A DNA stretch of 64,000 bases from Caulobacter sp. UNC358MFTsu5.1 (GCF_000712075.1 NZ_JONW01000001.1:1-64000), one strand, 5' to 3'; shown: positions 16,043 to 26,899, numbered from the stretch's first letter. Notes: a model not told the origin generated them from the letters alone. Numbers and translations: made by a program.

Positions 16043-18193
16043 CTAGGCCGCTTCCTGCGTGTAGCCCAGCTGCTTGTTCAGCTTGTCCAGCAGCTCGATC
16101 ACCGCCTCGGCGATCACGGTGCCGGGCGGGAAGATCGCCGCGGCGCCGGCGTCGCGCAGGGCCTGGAAGTCCTGGGGCGGGATCACGCCGCCGACCACCA
16201 TCATGATGTCGCCGCGACCTTGCTTGGCCAGTTCCGCTTTCAGTTCGGGGGCGAGCGTGAGGTGGCCCGCCGCCAGCGACGAGGCGCCGACGATGTGGAC
16301 GTCGTTCTCGACCGCCTGCTTGGCGGCCTCGGCCGGGGTCTGGAACAGCGGGCCGATGTCGACGTCGAAGCCGAGGTCGGCGAAGGCGGTGGCGATCACC
16401 TTCTGGCCGCGGTCGTGGCCGTCCTGGCCCATCTTGGCCACCAGGATGCGGGGACGGCGGCCGTCGGCCTGCTCGAATGCCTGGACCATGGCCTTGGCCC
16501 GGGCGGCGGCGGGATCGGCGCCGGCTTCCTTCATATAGACCCCCTGGATCGACTGGATCGTGGCGCGGTGGCGGCCGAAGACGTTCTCCATGGCCAGGCT
16601 GATCTCGCCGACCGTGGCGTGGGCGCGGGCCGCGTCGACGGCCAGAGCCAGCAGGTTGCCGGTCCCCCGGGCGCCGTCCTCCAGCGCCTTGAGCGCGGCG
16701 GCGGTCTTGGCCGGGTCGCGCTCGGCCTTCAGCCGGGCCAGCTTCTCCAGCTGCTGGTTGCGCACCGAGGTGTTGTCGACCTTCAGCACCGGGATGTCGT
16801 CGGCGATCTCGGGCTTGTAGCGGTTGACGCCCACCACGCTCTGCTTGCCGCTGTCGATGCGGGCCTGGGTCTTGGCGGCCGACTCCTCGATGCGCAGCTT
16901 GGGCAGGCCCTGCTCGATGGCCTTGGCCATGCCGCCCAGGGCCTCGACCTCCTCGATGTGGGCCAGGGCCTTGACCGCCAGGTCGTGGGTCAGCTTCTCG
17001 ACGTAGTAGCTGCCGCCCCACGGGTCGGCGACGCGGGTGGTGCCGCTCTCCATCTGCAGGAACAGCTGGGTGTTGCGGCTGATCCGGGCCGAGAAGTCGG
17101 TGGGCAGGGCCAGGGCCTCGTCCAGGCTGTTGGTGTGCAGGCTCTGGGTCTGGCCGTTGACGGCCGCCATGGCCTCGACGCAGGTGCGGGCGACGTTGTT
17201 GAACACGTCCTGGGCCGCCAGCGACCAGCCCGAGGTCTGGCTGTGGGTGCGCAGGGAGAGGCTGCGGTCGTCCTTGGGATCGAACTCGCGCTTCATCAGC
17301 CGGGCCCACAACAGCCGGGCCGCGCGCATCTTGGCCACTTCCATGAAGTAGTTCATGCCGATCGCCCAGAAGAACGACAGGCGCGGGGCGAAGGCGTCGA
17401 TGCTCATGCCCGCCGCCACGCCGGCGCGGGCGTATTCGACGCCGTCGGCCAGGGTGTAGGCCAGCTCCAGGTCGGCCGAGGCCCCGGCCTCCTGCATGTG
17501 GTAGCCGCTGATCGAGATCGAGTTGAACTTCGGCATCTTCTCCGAGGTGAAGGCGAAGATGTCCGAGATGATCCGCATCGAGGGACCGGGCGGGTAGATG
17601 TAGGTGTTGCGGACCATGAACTCCTTGAGGATGTCGTTCTGGATGGTCCCGGACAGCTTGTCGGGGCTGACGCCCTGTTCCTCGGCGGCGACGATGTAGA
17701 GCGCCAGGATCGGCAGCACCGCGCCGTTCATGGTCATCGACACGCTCATCTTGTCGAGCGGGATGCCCGAGAACAGCGTGCGCATGTCGAGGATGGAATC
17801 GATGGCCACGCCGGCCATGCCGACGTCGCCCTTCACCCGCTCGTGGTCGCTGTCGTAGCCCCGGTGGGTGGCCAGGTCGAAGGCCACCGACAGGCCCATC
17901 TGGCCGGCCGCGAGGTTGCGACGGTAGAAGGCGTTGCTGTCCTCGGCGGTCGAGAAGCCCGCGTACTGCCGCACCGTCCAGGGGTTGGTCACGTACATGG
18001 TCGGGTAGGGGCCGCGCAGATAGGGCGCGACGCCCGGATAGCCGCCGGTGAAGTCCAGGCCCGCCGTGTCTTCGGCGGTGAAGGCCGGCGGCACGTCGAC
18101 GCCTTCGGGCGTCTGCCAGATCGCGCCTCCGGGCGCCGCCGCGGTGACGCCGGCCGCGAAGTCGACGGTCGTGAAATCGGGGAACTTGCTCAT
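16043..18193 (-). CDS. Methylmalonyl-CoA mutase large (catalytic) subunit
   Basis: A 716-residue adenosylcobalamin-dependent mutase that interconverts methylmalonyl-CoA and succinyl-CoA in propionate metabolism. The N-terminal TIM barrel has the substrate-contact region [20 protein letters not shown] (about 61-80). The C-terminal cobalamin-binding domain carries the DxHxxG motif, DGHDRG with His593, followed by the conserved GASSLAAGH and VGGVIPP. The ATG overlaps the stop of the small-subunit gene (ATGA). The MeaB chaperone is at 11296. I saw no B12 riboswitch upstream of the operon. Confidence 0.96.
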   Translation of the reverse strand: MSKFPDFTTVDFAAGVTAAAPGGAIWQTPEGVDVPPAFTAEDTAGLDFTGGYPGVAPYLRGPYPTMYVTNPWTVRQYAGFSTAEDSNAFYRRNLAAGQMGLSVAFDLATHRGYDSDHERVKGDVGMAGVAIDSILDMRTLFSGIPLDKMSVSMTMNGAVLPILALYIVAAEEQGVSPDKLSGTIQNDILKEFMVRNTYIYPPGPSMRIISDIFAFTSEKMPKFNSISISGYHMQEAGASADLELAYTLADGVEYARAGVAAGMSIDAFAPRLSFFWAIGMNYFMEVAKMRAARLLWARLMKREFDPKDDRSLSLRTHSQTSGWSLAAQDVFNNVARTCVEAMAAVNGQTQSLHTNSLDEALALPTDFSARISRNTQLFLQMESGTTRVADPWGGSYYVEKLTHDLAVKALAHIEEVEALGGMAKAIEQGLPKLRIEESAAKTQARIDSGKQSVVGVNRYKPEIADDIPVLKVDNTSVRNQQLEKLARLKAERDPAKTAAALKALEDGARGTGNLLALAVDAARAHATVGEISLAMENVFGRHRATIQSIQGVYMKEAGADPAAARAKAMVQAFEQADGRRPRILVAKMGQDGHDRGQKVIATAFADLGFDVDIGPLFQTPAEAAKQAVENDVHIVGASSLAAGHLTLAPELKAELAKQGRGDIMMVVGGVIPPQDFQALRDAGAAAIFPPGTVIAEAVIELLDKLNKQLGYTQEAA

Positions 18194-19647
18194 GCTTGCG
18201 CTCCCTCGAAGGCGGCGGCGAACCGGATGGGCGTCAGGGGCGGGCAGCGGGAGTCCGGTCCGGGCACGCGGGCGCTGGGGGGATCGACGGCGAAGTCGGC
18301 GGCCTTGGGCGTGGCGACCTCCACCGGCTTGTCGTCAGCGTTGGGGAAGGCGGTGACGCCCAGGATCTTGCGGCTCTTGTCGGCGAAGGCGGCTTCCTGC
18401 GCCGCGCGGGTGGCGCCGACGATCTCGGCGATCAGGCCGCTCTCCAGCGCCTTGACGATCCCGCCGGCCGCCTCGATGGCCTGGAAGCCGCCCCAGGCGG
18501 CGCGGACCAGCTGGTCGGTCAGGCTGTCCAGGTACCACGAGCCGCCGGCCGGGTCGGCGACGCGGCCCAGATGACTCTCCTCCATCAGCACCAGCTGGGT
18601 GTTGCGGGCCTGGCGGCGGCCGAAGGCGGTGGGCAGGCCGACGGCGTCGGTGAAGGCGCCCAGGACGATCGCGTCTGCCCCGCCGACCGCGCCGGCGAAG
18701 CCCGCCGAGGTGAGGCGCAGCAGGTTGGTCCAGGCGTCGGCCTGGGTCAGCATCCGCTGGGACGAGCGGGCCTCGATCACGGCCGGAACCGACACGCCGC
18801 AGGCGTCGGTGATCCGCGCCCACAGCGCCCGGGCGGCCCGGATCTTGGCCACGCCCGTGAAGTACTCGGCGTCCAGGCTGACGCCCAGGACGATGCGCGA
18901 GAAGGCCTCTTCCATGGAGAGGCCGGCGCGGACCAGCGCCTTGGCGTAGGCCAGGGCGCTGGCGGCCATCGTGGCCAGTTCCTCGGTGTTGGACCCGCCC
19001 GCCTCGTGCACGGCGCGGCCTGTGGCCAGCATCAGGCTGGCCTTGGCGTAGGTCTGGGCCAGGCGGGTCCCGACCGTCGCGGCCGAGATCAGGTGGCCCT
19101 CGATCGGTCCGGGGCTGACGCCGGCCTGGGCGAAGGCGGTCAGCGGATCCATGTGGAAGGCCAGGGGCGCGTTCGGCGCGGCCTTGGCCAGGCCGCCCAG
19201 CCAGTCGGCGGCCTTGGGACCCAGGAAGCCGGCGTCCAGGGCGACGGGGGCCAGGTCCAGCAGCACGCCGTTCAGGGCCTGGGCCAGGTCCTGCAGCGAA
19301 CCGACGGCGACGCCGTTCACGCCGGTCGGGTCGACGGCCAGCAGCACCGAGGCCGCGCCGCCCTCCAGGTCCTTCATGATCTCGGCGGCGGTCTGGCGCG
19401 GATCGGGATGGGCGGCGCGCATGCGCAGGTCCCAGGGCCGCTCGGCGTCGCGGGCCCGCAGGTCGCGCGCCACGGCCACGCCGTCCTCGACGGTGTAGAG
19501 CGGCCGGATGGCGATTCCATCGGGAGTCCGGGTGATCAGGGCGTCGTCGAACGCCTGGCCCTTCAAGGTCTTCTCGACCAGGGCCATCCATTTGGACCGA
19601 TCCGGGGCGCCAAAATCCTCGGCCAACGGGGTGGGCGGGTGATTCAC
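18190..19647 (-). CDS. Methylmalonyl-CoA mutase small subunit
   Basis: A 485-residue partner of the catalytic subunit, homologous to it but lacking the DxHxxG cobalamin motif, as is normal for MutA. The barrel region shows [14 protein letters not shown] near the start and the motif [20 protein letters not shown] (about 338-357). The GTG start at 19647 is chosen for AGGAGAG about 9 nt upstream; an upstream GTG at 19665 overlaps that ribosome site. It is first in the operon and divergent from the nitronate-monooxygenase-like gene at 19808. Confidence 0.93.
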   Translation of the reverse strand: MNHPPTPLAEDFGAPDRSKWMALVEKTLKGQAFDDALITRTPDGIAIRPLYTVEDGVAVARDLRARDAERPWDLRMRAAHPDPRQTAAEIMKDLEGGAASVLLAVDPTGVNGVAVGSLQDLAQALNGVLLDLAPVALDAGFLGPKAADWLGGLAKAAPNAPLAFHMDPLTAFAQAGVSPGPIEGHLISAATVGTRLAQTYAKASLMLATGRAVHEAGGSNTEELATMAASALAYAKALVRAGLSMEEAFSRIVLGVSLDAEYFTGVAKIRAARALWARITDACGVSVPAVIEARSSQRMLTQADAWTNLLRLTSAGFAGAVGGADAIVLGAFTDAVGLPTAFGRRQARNTQLVLMEESHLGRVADPAGGSWYLDSLTDQLVRAAWGGFQAIEAAGGIVKALESGLIAEIVGATRAAQEAAFADKSRKILGVTAFPNADDKPVEVATPKAADFAVDPPSARVPGPDSRCPPLTPIRFAAAFEGAQA

Positions 19648-19807
19648 GACGTCTCTCTCCTGCACCGCAGCATTTTCTTGTTTTGGCCAGCAGATGCGCC
19701 TCTGCCCTAAGGTAGGTCAAGCGCTTGCGTGCGGTGCGAACACGCGTTTAAGCTAACAGTGTTTACATGAGCGGCCCGGAGCGGCCGCCCCAAAGGAGAC
19801 GTCTTCC

Positions 19808-20815
19808 ATGGCCTTGCCGCCGATCCTGCGCGACCGCCTGCGCCTGCCCGTCATCGCGTCTCCGCTGTTCATCATCAGCAATCCGGACCTGGTGATCGCC
19901 CAGTGCAAGGCCGGTATCGTCGGCTCGTTCCCGGCGCTCAACGCCCGGCCGATCTCGCAGCTGGACGAGTGGCTGGCGCGGATCACCGAGGAACTGGCGG
20001 CCTACGACAAGGCCAATCCCGACGCGCCCTCGGCCCCGTTCGCGGTCAATCAGATCGTCCACAAGACCAACAACCGCCTGGAGGAGGACGTCGCCCTCTG
20101 CGTGAAGTACAAGGTCCCGGTGGTGATCACCTCGCTGGGCGCCCGCGAGGACCTGAACGGCGCGATCCACTCGTACGGCGGGATCACCCTGCACGACGTG
20201 ATCAACGACAAGCACGCCCACAAGGCCATCGAGAAGGGCGCGGACGGCCTGATCCCGGTCGCGGCCGGCGCGGGCGGCCACGCCGGCGCCCTGTCGCCGT
20301 TCGCCCTGGTCCAGGAGATCCGCCAGTGGTTCGACGGGCCGGTGGCGTTGTCGGGCTCGATCGCCTCGGGCCGCTCGATCCTGGCAGCCCAAGCCATGGG
20401 CGCGGACCTGGCCTATATCGGCTCGGCCTTCATCGCCACGAAGGAGGCCAACGCGCCGCAGGGCTACAAGGACACCATCGTCGAGGCCCGGGCCAACGAC
20501 ATCGTCTATTCCAACCTCTTCACCGGCGTGCACGGCAACTATCTGCGCCAGTCGATCGTGCGGGCGGGCCTGGACCCCGAGAACCTGCCGGTCAGCGACC
20601 CGTCGGCCATGAACTTCGGCTCGGGCGGCAACCAGGAAGCCAAGGCCTGGCGCGACATCTGGGGTTCGGGCCAGGGCGTCGGCGCCATCGACGCGGTGCT
20701 GTCGGCCGGCGAACTGGTCGCCAAGTTCGCGGAGCAGTACGAGGATGCGAAGGCGGAGCTGGCGGCCAAGACGGCCCTGACTTCGGGAAACCGCCTGGCT
20801 TTCGCGGCCCAGTAG
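19808..20815 (+). CDS. NAD(P)H-dependent flavin oxidoreductase / nitronate monooxygenase family
   Basis: A 335-residue FMN-binding TIM-barrel protein of the 2-nitropropane dioxygenase family. It has the N-terminal RLRLPVIASPLFIISNPDLV with the GIVGSFPALNAR element (about 38-49). The phosphate-binding GADGLIPVAAGAGGHAG (about 145-161) contains the GAGGH motif, and LSGSIASGRSILAAQAMGAD (about 182-201) follows. Members oxidise nitronates or act as enoyl reductases; the exact substrate is unknown. AAAGGAG precedes the start. The divergent spacer holds an AAGCGCTT palindrome next to the mutase promoter side. Confidence 0.88.
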   Translation: MALPPILRDRLRLPVIASPLFIISNPDLVIAQCKAGIVGSFPALNARPISQLDEWLARITEELAAYDKANPDAPSAPFAVNQIVHKTNNRLEEDVALCVKYKVPVVITSLGAREDLNGAIHSYGGITLHDVINDKHAHKAIEKGADGLIPVAAGAGGHAGALSPFALVQEIRQWFDGPVALSGSIASGRSILAAQAMGADLAYIGSAFIATKEANAPQGYKDTIVEARANDIVYSNLFTGVHGNYLRQSIVRAGLDPENLPVSDPSAMNFGSGGNQEAKAWRDIWGSGQGVGAIDAVLSAGELVAKFAEQYEDAKAELAAKTALTSGNRLAFAAQ

Positions 20816-20874
20816 GCGGGGACGCCGCGGGGATCGACGCGCGTCGGTCCTCGGGGACTCCGGGCGGGGGGACA

Positions 20875-20905
20875 CTGGAGGGGTTCAAACCCTCCAGGAG
20901 GACCC
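20875..20905 (+). promoter_or_regulatory. Hairpin abutting the DUF2793 ribosome-binding site
   Basis: CTGGAGGG (20875-20882), loop GTTCAAA, CCCTCCAG (20890-20897) form a perfect 8-bp stem. The last two stem bases are also the first bases of the AGGAGGA ribosome site (20896-20902) before the ATG at 20906. This could limit ribosome access or act as the transcript-end hairpin of the upstream gene; no U-run follows. Confidence 0.5.
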
Positions 20906-21643
20906 ATGTCCAACGACGTCACGCCCCGCCTGTCGCTGCCCTTCGTGGCCGCGGGCCAGGCCCAGAAGCACATCACCGTCAACGAGGCCCTCGGCAAGCT
21001 GGACGGCCTGGTGCAGCTGGCCGTGCAGAGCCGCACGACCGCCGCCCAGCCGGCCTCGCCCGCCGACGGGGCGATGCACATCCTGCCATCGGGCGCGACC
21101 GGCGCGGCGTGGCTCGGGACCGCCGCCGGCCTGCTGGCCCGCTATGCCGACGGGATCTGGGAAACCCTGACCCCCAAGGCCGGCTGGCTGGCCTGGATCA
21201 TCGACGAGGGCCTGGCCCTGATCCACGACGGCGAGGCCTGGACCCCGCTGTCCTCGACCTTCAAGGCCCTGACCGCCGCCCGCTCGCCGTTCCTGGCCGC
21301 CACCCGGTTCGAGATCCTCGAGCAGGAGGTGACCTTGTCGGGCGCCTCGGTGGCCACGACGGTGGCGATTCCCAACCGCGCGATCGTGCTGGGCGTCTCG
21401 ACCCGCACCAGCGTGGCGGTCACCGGGGTGACCTCGTACAGCTGCGGCGTGTCGGGCGACGCGGCCAAGTTCGGCTCGTCGCTGGGCGTGGCCAAGAACG
21501 CCAGCAATGTCGGGATCATCGGCCCGACGGCCTACTACGCCGACACGCCCGTGGTGATCACCGCCGCGGGCGGCAGCTTCACCGGCGGCAAGGTTCGGGT
21601 GTCGATCCACGCCATGCGCTTCGACGCCCCGGCCGCGGTGTAG
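20906..21643 (+). CDS. DUF2793 domain protein (phage/GTA-tail associated family)
   Basis: A 245-residue protein. The DUF2793 domain at about 8-95 starts with LSLPFVAAGQAQKHITVNEA, the diagnostic stretch. The central HDGEAWTPLSS is followed by a C-terminal beta-rich domain (about 125-245) with Gly/Ser-rich strands like those of tail or adhesion proteins. This family is found in alphaproteobacterial prophages and gene-transfer-agent clusters, but no other phage gene is in the window, so it is an orphan or is used for something else. Confidence 0.82.
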   Translation: MSNDVTPRLSLPFVAAGQAQKHITVNEALGKLDGLVQLAVQSRTTAAQPASPADGAMHILPSGATGAAWLGTAAGLLARYADGIWETLTPKAGWLAWIIDEGLALIHDGEAWTPLSSTFKALTAARSPFLAATRFEILEQEVTLSGASVATTVAIPNRAIVLGVSTRTSVAVTGVTSYSCGVSGDAAKFGSSLGVAKNASNVGIIGPTAYYADTPVVITAAGGSFTGGKVRVSIHAMRFDAPAAV

Positions 21644-21693
21644 GGACGCACCGAGGTTGACCCCGCCCGCCCAGGCGTCTAGGTAGCCCGCAC

Positions 21694-21893
21694 TTTTGGG
21701 GAGTAGCCGCCCGCATCTATCAGCGGGGCCCGCCGTCAACACACTTGCTCTTCTCTTTCTTGACTGGAAGAGGGCATGGCGCGGGCGAAGGAAGCGACGA
21801 GACGCTTCCGCGGCGAGACCAATGGCGTCGGTTTCCGTTCCGGGCTGGGCGGGGTCTCCGACGCTATTGGCGTGCGCTCAGCCCGGACGGTGT
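21694..21893 (+). promoter_or_regulatory. yybP-ykoY manganese riboswitch
   Basis: The leader of the TMEM165-family gene contains the conserved riboswitch pieces GGGGAGTAGC (21698-21707) and GGCGAGACC (21812-21820). An extended pairing, CCAATGGCGTCGG with CCGACGCTATTGG, follows. A competing stem, CCGGGCTG with CAGCCCGG and a downstream GTGTTTT, could act as the terminator half of the expression platform. In this class Mn2+ binding turns on export genes. No good Shine-Dalgarno sequence lies before the ATG at 21902, so translation may also depend on the RNA fold. Confidence 0.85.
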
Positions 21894-21901
21894 TTTAGAT
21901 C

Positions 21902-22471
21902 ATGGAATCCCTGCTCGTTTCGGCCCTCGTCGTGGCCATCGCCGAGATCGGCGACAAGACCCAGCTCCTGGCCATCATCCTGGCCACCCGCTTCAAGAAG
22001 CCCGTGCCGATCATCCTGGGCATCCTCGTCGCCACCCTGGCTAACCACGCCCTGGCGGCCCTGGCCGGCTCGCTGGTCTCGGGCTTCTTCGATGGCGTCT
22101 GGTTCAAGTGGGCCATCGCCGTCTCGTTCATCGCCATGGCCGCCTGGGCCTTGATCCCCGACAAGGCCGACGACGACATGCCCGGCGGCGGCGGTCGCTA
22201 CGGCGTCTTCCTGACCACCACCATCGCCTTCTTCCTGGTCGAGATGGGCGACAAGACCCAGATCGCCACGGTCGCCCTGGGCGCCCGCTTCCACGACGTG
22301 CTGTGGGTCGCGGCCGGCACCACCCTGGGCATGATGGCCGCCAACATCCCGGCCGTGTACCTGGGCGAGGCGGCGACCAAGATCGTGCCGCTGAAATACG
22401 TCCGTCTGGGCGCGGCCCTGATCTTCCTGGTCCTGGGCGTCTGGGCCGGGATCGAGGCTTTCAAGGGCTAA
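21902..22471 (+). CDS. TMEM165/GDT1 (UPF0016) family Mn2+ exporter
   Basis: A 189-residue inner-membrane cation exporter with six predicted membrane segments in two homologous halves. Each half has the family motif E-x-G-D-K-T: AEIGDKTQL (about 16-24) and VEMGDKTQI (about 113-121). Bacterial members export Mn2+, and the upstream manganese riboswitch fits this exactly. A membrane protein and a 25-residue peptide follow within 100 bp and may be co-transcribed. Confidence 0.93.
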   Translation: MESLLVSALVVAIAEIGDKTQLLAIILATRFKKPVPIILGILVATLANHALAALAGSLVSGFFDGVWFKWAIAVSFIAMAAWALIPDKADDDMPGGGGRYGVFLTTTIAFFLVEMGDKTQIATVALGARFHDVLWVAAGTTLGMMAANIPAVYLGEAATKIVPLKYVRLGAALIFLVLGVWAGIEAFKG

Positions 22472-22527
22472 GGCAACCGAAAGTCCATCCGCTCCGTTCT
22501 TCCGCATCTGAACTGGGAGGACTGAAG

Positions 22528-23154
22528 ATGAGCGACCTATCGCCATCGGAGTTTCACGAAGACGTCTATGCGCACCCGCTGATCTCGTGGGGCGCGGTGT
22601 TCGCGGGCGTGGCGGTGGCCATCGCGCTGGGGGCCTTGCTCAATCTGCTGGGCCTGGCCATCGGCGCGACCGCCGCCAATCCGTGGACCATGGACAGCGG
22701 TGACGCCAAGGCCCTGACGGTGGGCGGCGGTCTCTGGGTGGCGTTCTCCAACGCCGTGGCCCTGCAGGTCGGCGCCTTCATCGCCGCGCGCGCCGCCAAG
22801 TATCCGGACCATCACCGGGGCCTGTTCCAGGGCCTGGCGGTCTGGGGCGTGGCCTTCGTCCTGGCCTTCGCGGGCCTCGGCACCAGCGTCGGCGGCCTGC
22901 TGCACGGCGGCGACGCGGCGGTGACGGCCTACGCCACGGCGGCCGACGACGCCTCGGGCCCGGACGACCGGGTCAGCGACGCCGACGCCAAGGCCGCGGC
23001 CGAAAAGGCCGCCGACGTCACCGCCAGCCTGGCCTGGTGGGGCGTGGCGACCATGGTCCTGGGCGCGATCGGCGCCGTCGCCGGCGGTCGCCTCGGCGCC
23101 CGCCATCCCGTCTGGCATCGACGCGCCCGCGTCGTCATCACGCCCAGCGTCTAG
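22528..23154 (+). CDS. Hypothetical multi-pass membrane protein
   Basis: A 208-residue protein with four hydrophobic segments (about 20-45, 67-90, 105-130 and 165-190) and a charged, Ala/Asp-rich loop before the last one (DASGPDDRVSDADAKAAAEK). The start at 22528 follows GGGAGGA. It resembles the broad group of YrzE/TIGR04086-like membrane proteins, without a firm assignment. It lies 57 bp after the Mn exporter gene and 9 bp before the small membrane peptide. Confidence 0.75.
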   Translation: MSDLSPSEFHEDVYAHPLISWGAVFAGVAVAIALGALLNLLGLAIGATAANPWTMDSGDAKALTVGGGLWVAFSNAVALQVGAFIAARAAKYPDHHRGLFQGLAVWGVAFVLAFAGLGTSVGGLLHGGDAAVTAYATAADDASGPDDRVSDADAKAAAEKAADVTASLAWWGVATMVLGAIGAVAGGRLGARHPVWHRRARVVITPSV

Positions 23155-23163
23155 GAGGCTTCG

Positions 23164-23241
23164 ATGAAGGGCATTTTCCTCTGGCTGCTGGGCATCCCGC
23201 TGCCGATCATCCTGCTGCTGTACCTGTTCCACGTGCTTTGA
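23164..23241 (+). CDS. 25-residue membrane peptide
   Basis: A very short gene: MKGIFLWLLGIPLPIILLLY followed by LFHVL. It has a near-ideal ribosome site, AGGAGG, 5 nt before the ATG. The peptide is one transmembrane helix with a central Pro-Leu-Pro kink. Closely similar mini-proteins exist in other proteobacteria as far as I recall, which supports it being real. It lies 9 bp after the membrane-protein gene, and a GC-rich hairpin follows (about 23250-23279). Function unknown. Confidence 0.8.
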   Translation: MKGIFLWLLGIPLPIILLLYLFHVL

Positions 23242-23314
23242 CGCGGCGAGGCCCGCCCGCCCTTGATGCGGGCGGGGCTCAGCGCCAAAAGGGTCCTGTA
23301 CGAAGGGGACCTTG

Positions 23315-26300
23315 ATGACCGACCGCGGCTGGGAGTTCTGGATCGACCGCGGCGGCACTTTCACCGACATCGTCGCGCGGCGTCCCGACGGGACCCTGCT
23401 GACCCACAAGCTACTGTCGGAGAACCCCGAGCAGTATGCCGACGCGGCCGTGGCCGGCGTACGGGCCCTGCTTGAGGGTGGGGGCGGGATCGACGCGGTC
23501 AAGATGGGCACCACCGTCGCCACCAACGCCCTGCTCGAACGCCAGGGCGAGCCCACGGTCCTGGCCATCACCCGGGGCCACGCCGACGCCCTGCGCATCG
23601 GCTACCAGGCCCGGCCCAAGCTGTTCGACCGCCGCATCGTCAAGCCCGAGGCCCTCTACACCCGCGTGGTCGAGATCGACGAGCGGGTCGGCGTCGAGGG
23701 CGCAGTGCTGCGTCCGCTGGACGAGGCGGCCGCCCGCGCCGACCTCCAGGCGGCCTTCGACGCCGGCTTCCGGGCCGTGGCCATCGTGCTGCTGCACGGC
23801 TTCCGCTTCACCGATCACGAGGCCCGCGTCGCGGCGATCGCCCGCGAGATCGGCTTCGCCCAGGTCTCGGTCAGCCACGAGGTCAGCCCGCTGATGAAGC
23901 TGGTCGGCCGCGGCGACACCACGGTGGTCGACGCCTATCTGTCGCCGATCCTGCGCCGCTACGTGGACCAGGTGGCCGGCGCGCTGGGTCGAGACACGCG
24001 GCTGCTGTTCATGCAGTCCAACGGCGGCCTGACCGACGCCAGGGCCTTCCGGGGCAAGGACGCGATCCTGTCGGGGCCGGCCGGCGGCGTAGTCGGTATG
24101 GCCAAGACCGCCGCCCAGGCTGGGTTCGAGCGGGTGATCGGCTTCGACATGGGCGGCACCTCGACCGACGTCTGCCACTTCGCCGGCGAGTACGAGCGGG
24201 CCTACGAGACCGTGGTGGCCGGGGTGCGGATGCGCGCGCCGATGATGAACATCCACACCGTGGCGGCGGGCGGCGGCTCGATCTGTTCGTTCGACGGCGC
24301 GCGGTTCCGGGTCGGCCCGGCCTCGGCCGGCGCCAATCCTGGCCCGGCCTGCTACCGGCGCGGCGGACCGCTGACGGTGACCGACTGCAACGTCATGCTG
24401 GGCAAGCTGTCGCCCGACTTCTTCCCGGCGGTGTTCGGTCCGAACGCCGACCAGCGCCTGGACCGCGACATCGTCGTGGCGCGCTTCGAGGTTATGGCGG
24501 GCGAAATCCAGGCCGCCACCGGCAGGGCGATGACGCCGGCCGAGATCGCAGAGGGCTTCGTGACCATCGCCGTCGAGAACATGGCCAAGGCCGTCCGGCA
24601 GATCTCGATCCAGCGCGGCTACGACGTCACCCGCTACGTCCTGGCCTGCTTCGGCGGGGCGGGCGGCCAGCACGCCTGCCTGGTGGCCGACGCCCTGGGC
24701 ATGACCAGGGTCATGATCCATCCCTTCGCCGGGGTGCTCAGCGCCTACGGCATGGGCCTGGCCGACCTGCGGACCCTGCGCGAGGCGACGGTGGAATTGC
24801 CGTTGGCGCAGGCGGCGGACCTGCCCGAACGCGCCGCCATCCTGGCTTCGGAAGCCGAGACCGCCTTGCGCGCCCAGAACGTGCCCCTGGAACGGGTCGA
24901 GACGATCGCCAGTCTGCTGGTCAAGTACGCCGGAACCGACACCCCGTTGCGCGTGCCGTTCGGCGAACCCGACGCCGTGCGCTCGGCGTTCGAGGCGTTG
25001 CACCAGCGGCGCTTCGGCTTCACCTCGCCGAGCACGGCGCTGGTGGTCGAGGCCCTGGCCGTCGAGGCTGTCGGCCACACCGACGCGGGCGGCGCGCCAG
25101 ACCTAGGGGCCGGCGCGGAAACCAAGCCCGAGCCCCTGGCGACCCTGGCCGTCCGCATGGCCGGCGCCGAGCACGCCGCGCCGGTGTTCGACCGCGCCGC
25201 CCTGCCGATCGGCGGCGAGGTGGCGGGCCCGGCCATCGTCCGCGAGGCCACCGGCACCACGGTGATCGAGCCCGGCTGGCGCGCCGTGGTCGATCCGCAT
25301 CTGAACCTGGTCCTCGAGCGTATCGTCCCGCTGCCCAAGCGCCAGGCGGCCGGGACCAAGGCCGATCCGGTGATGCTGGAGGTGTTCAACAACCTCTTCA
25401 TGGCCGTTGCCGAGGAGATGGGCTTCGCGCTGCAGAACACGGCCTACTCCGTCAACATCAAGGAGCGGCTGGACTTCTCCTGCGCCCTGTTCGACCACGA
25501 CGGGAACCTGATCGCCAACGCTCCGCACATGCCCGTGCACCTGGGCTCGATGGGCGACAGCGTGCGGGCGATCCGCGACAGACGGCTGCACGACGGCCGA
25601 GGCCTGAAGCCCGGCGACGTCTACATGCTCAACGCCCCCTACAACGGCGGCACCCACCTGCCGGACGTGACGGTGGTCATGCCGGTGTTCGACGCGTCGG
25701 GCGCGCTGACCTTCTACGTCGCGGCGCGCGGCCACCAGGGCGATATCGGCGGGATCACCCCCGGCTCGATGCCGCCGAACAGCCGCACGGTGGAGGAGGA
25801 GGGGGTCCTGATCGAGAACTTCCTGCTGGTCGAGGGCGGGCGGTTCCTGGAGGCCGAGGTCCGGGCCCTGCTGGCCTCGGGCGCGTGGCCGGCCCGCAAT
25901 CCCGACCAGAACATCGGTGACCTCAAGGCCCAGGTGGCGGCCTGCGCCCGCGGGGCCGAGGCCCTGACCGGCATGGTCGCCGAGTTCGGCCAGGACGTGG
26001 TCGAGGCCTACATGGCCCACGTGCAGGACAACGCCGAGGAGGCCGTGCGGCGCGTGCTGGCGACCTTGGCGGACGGCGCGTTCGCCTATGAACTGGACGA
26101 CGGCCCGGTGGTGAAGGTGGTCATCACCGTCGATCGGGCGGCGCGCACGGCGCGGGTCGACTTCACCGGCACCAGCGACCAGGTCCCGACCAATTTCAAC
26201 GCCCCGGCCTCGATCTGCCGGGCGGCGGCGCTGTACGTGTTCCGCACCCTGGTCGACGACGAGATCCCGATGAACGACGGCTGCCTGCGGCCGGTCGAGC

Positions 26301-26899
26301 TGGTGATCCCCGAGGGCTCGATGCTGCGGCCGCGCTATCCGGCGGCGGTGGTGGCGGGCAATGTCGAGACCAGCCAGGTGGTGGTCGACGCCCTCTACGG
26401 CGCGCTGGGCGTGATGGCCGCGGCCCAGGGCACGATGAACAACTTCACCTTCGGCGACGACCGGCGGCAGTACTACGAGACCATCTGCGGCGGGGCCGGG
26501 GCGGGGCCGGACTTCGACGGCGCCGACGCGGTCCAGACCCACATGACCAACAGCCGCCTGACCGATCCGGAGGTGCTGGAGAGCCGCTATCCGGTGCTGG
26601 TCGAGGCGTTCCAGGTCCGGCGCGGCTCGGGCGGGACGGGAGCGCATCGCGGCGGCGACGGGGTGGTGCGGCGGATCGGCTTCCGCGAGCCGATGACCGC
26701 GACCCTGCTGTCGAACCGCCGGCGCGTGGCGCCGTTCGGCCTGGCGGGCGGCGGCGAGGGCGCGCTGGGCAAGGCCCGGCTCGAGCGGGCGGACGGTTCG
26801 GTTGTCGTGCTGGGCGCGACGGACGCGGTGGAGGTCGCGGCGGGCGATGCGATCGTGATCGAGACGCCGGGCGGCGGGGGATACGGGGTGGCTACCTAG
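23315..26899 (+). CDS. 5-oxoprolinase / hydantoinase (HyuA-HyuB fusion)
   Basis: A 1194-residue ATP-dependent enzyme that opens 5-oxo-L-proline to glutamate or acts on a related lactam. The HyuA half (about 1-690) starts [10 protein letters not shown], the phosphate-binding signature of the ASKHA fold, and has [11 protein letters not shown] (about 277-287) and [11 protein letters not shown] (about 447-457). The HyuB half (about 690-1194) has [28 protein letters not shown] and GGGGYG near the end. The single-chain organisation matches eukaryotic-type OPLAH. The ATG at 23315 follows AAGGGG. Confidence 0.93.
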   Translation: MTDRGWEFWIDRGGTFTDIVARRPDGTLLTHKLLSENPEQYADAAVAGVRALLEGGGGIDAVKMGTTVATNALLERQGEPTVLAITRGHADALRIGYQARPKLFDRRIVKPEALYTRVVEIDERVGVEGAVLRPLDEAAARADLQAAFDAGFRAVAIVLLHGFRFTDHEARVAAIAREIGFAQVSVSHEVSPLMKLVGRGDTTVVDAYLSPILRRYVDQVAGALGRDTRLLFMQSNGGLTDARAFRGKDAILSGPAGGVVGMAKTAAQAGFERVIGFDMGGTSTDVCHFAGEYERAYETVVAGVRMRAPMMNIHTVAAGGGSICSFDGARFRVGPASAGANPGPACYRRGGPLTVTDCNVMLGKLSPDFFPAVFGPNADQRLDRDIVVARFEVMAGEIQAATGRAMTPAEIAEGFVTIAVENMAKAVRQISIQRGYDVTRYVLACFGGAGGQHACLVADALGMTRVMIHPFAGVLSAYGMGLADLRTLREATVELPLAQAADLPERAAILASEAETALRAQNVPLERVETIASLLVKYAGTDTPLRVPFGEPDAVRSAFEALHQRRFGFTSPSTALVVEALAVEAVGHTDAGGAPDLGAGAETKPEPLATLAVRMAGAEHAAPVFDRAALPIGGEVAGPAIVREATGTTVIEPGWRAVVDPHLNLVLERIVPLPKRQAAGTKADPVMLEVFNNLFMAVAEEMGFALQNTAYSVNIKERLDFSCALFDHDGNLIANAPHMPVHLGSMGDSVRAIRDRRLHDGRGLKPGDVYMLNAPYNGGTHLPDVTVVMPVFDASGALTFYVAARGHQGDIGGITPGSMPPNSRTVEEEGVLIENFLLVEGGRFLEAEVRALLASGAWPARNPDQNIGDLKAQVAACARGAEALTGMVAEFGQDVVEAYMAHVQDNAEEAVRRVLATLADGAFAYELDDGPVVKVVITVDRAARTARVDFTGTSDQVPTNFNAPASICRAAALYVFRTLVDDEIPMNDGCLRPVELVIPEGSMLRPRYPAAVVAGNVETSQVVVDALYGALGVMAAAQGTMNNFTFGDDRRQYYETICGGAGAGPDFDGADAVQTHMTNSRLTDPEVLESRYPVLVEAFQVRRGSGGTGAHRGGDGVVRRIGFREPMTATLLSNRRRVAPFGLAGGGEGALGKARLERADGSVVVLGATDAVEVAAGDAIVIETPGGGGYGVAT

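Noticed and set aside
15914..18574. Very long plus-strand open frame opposite the mutase genes
   Set aside because: It mirrors the codon pattern of the real minus-strand genes and encodes Gly/Arg/Gln/Asp-rich low-complexity sequence; a GC artefact.
20821..20905. tRNA-like T-arm (GGGTTCAAACCC) before the DUF2793 gene
   Set aside because: No matching D-arm, anticodon arm or acceptor stem at tRNA distances; the stem is better explained as a hairpin at the ribosome site.
20906..21643. Prophage or gene-transfer-agent remnant around the DUF2793 gene
   Set aside because: No capsid, portal, terminase, tail or integrase gene nearby and no att-like repeats; base composition is like the neighbours.
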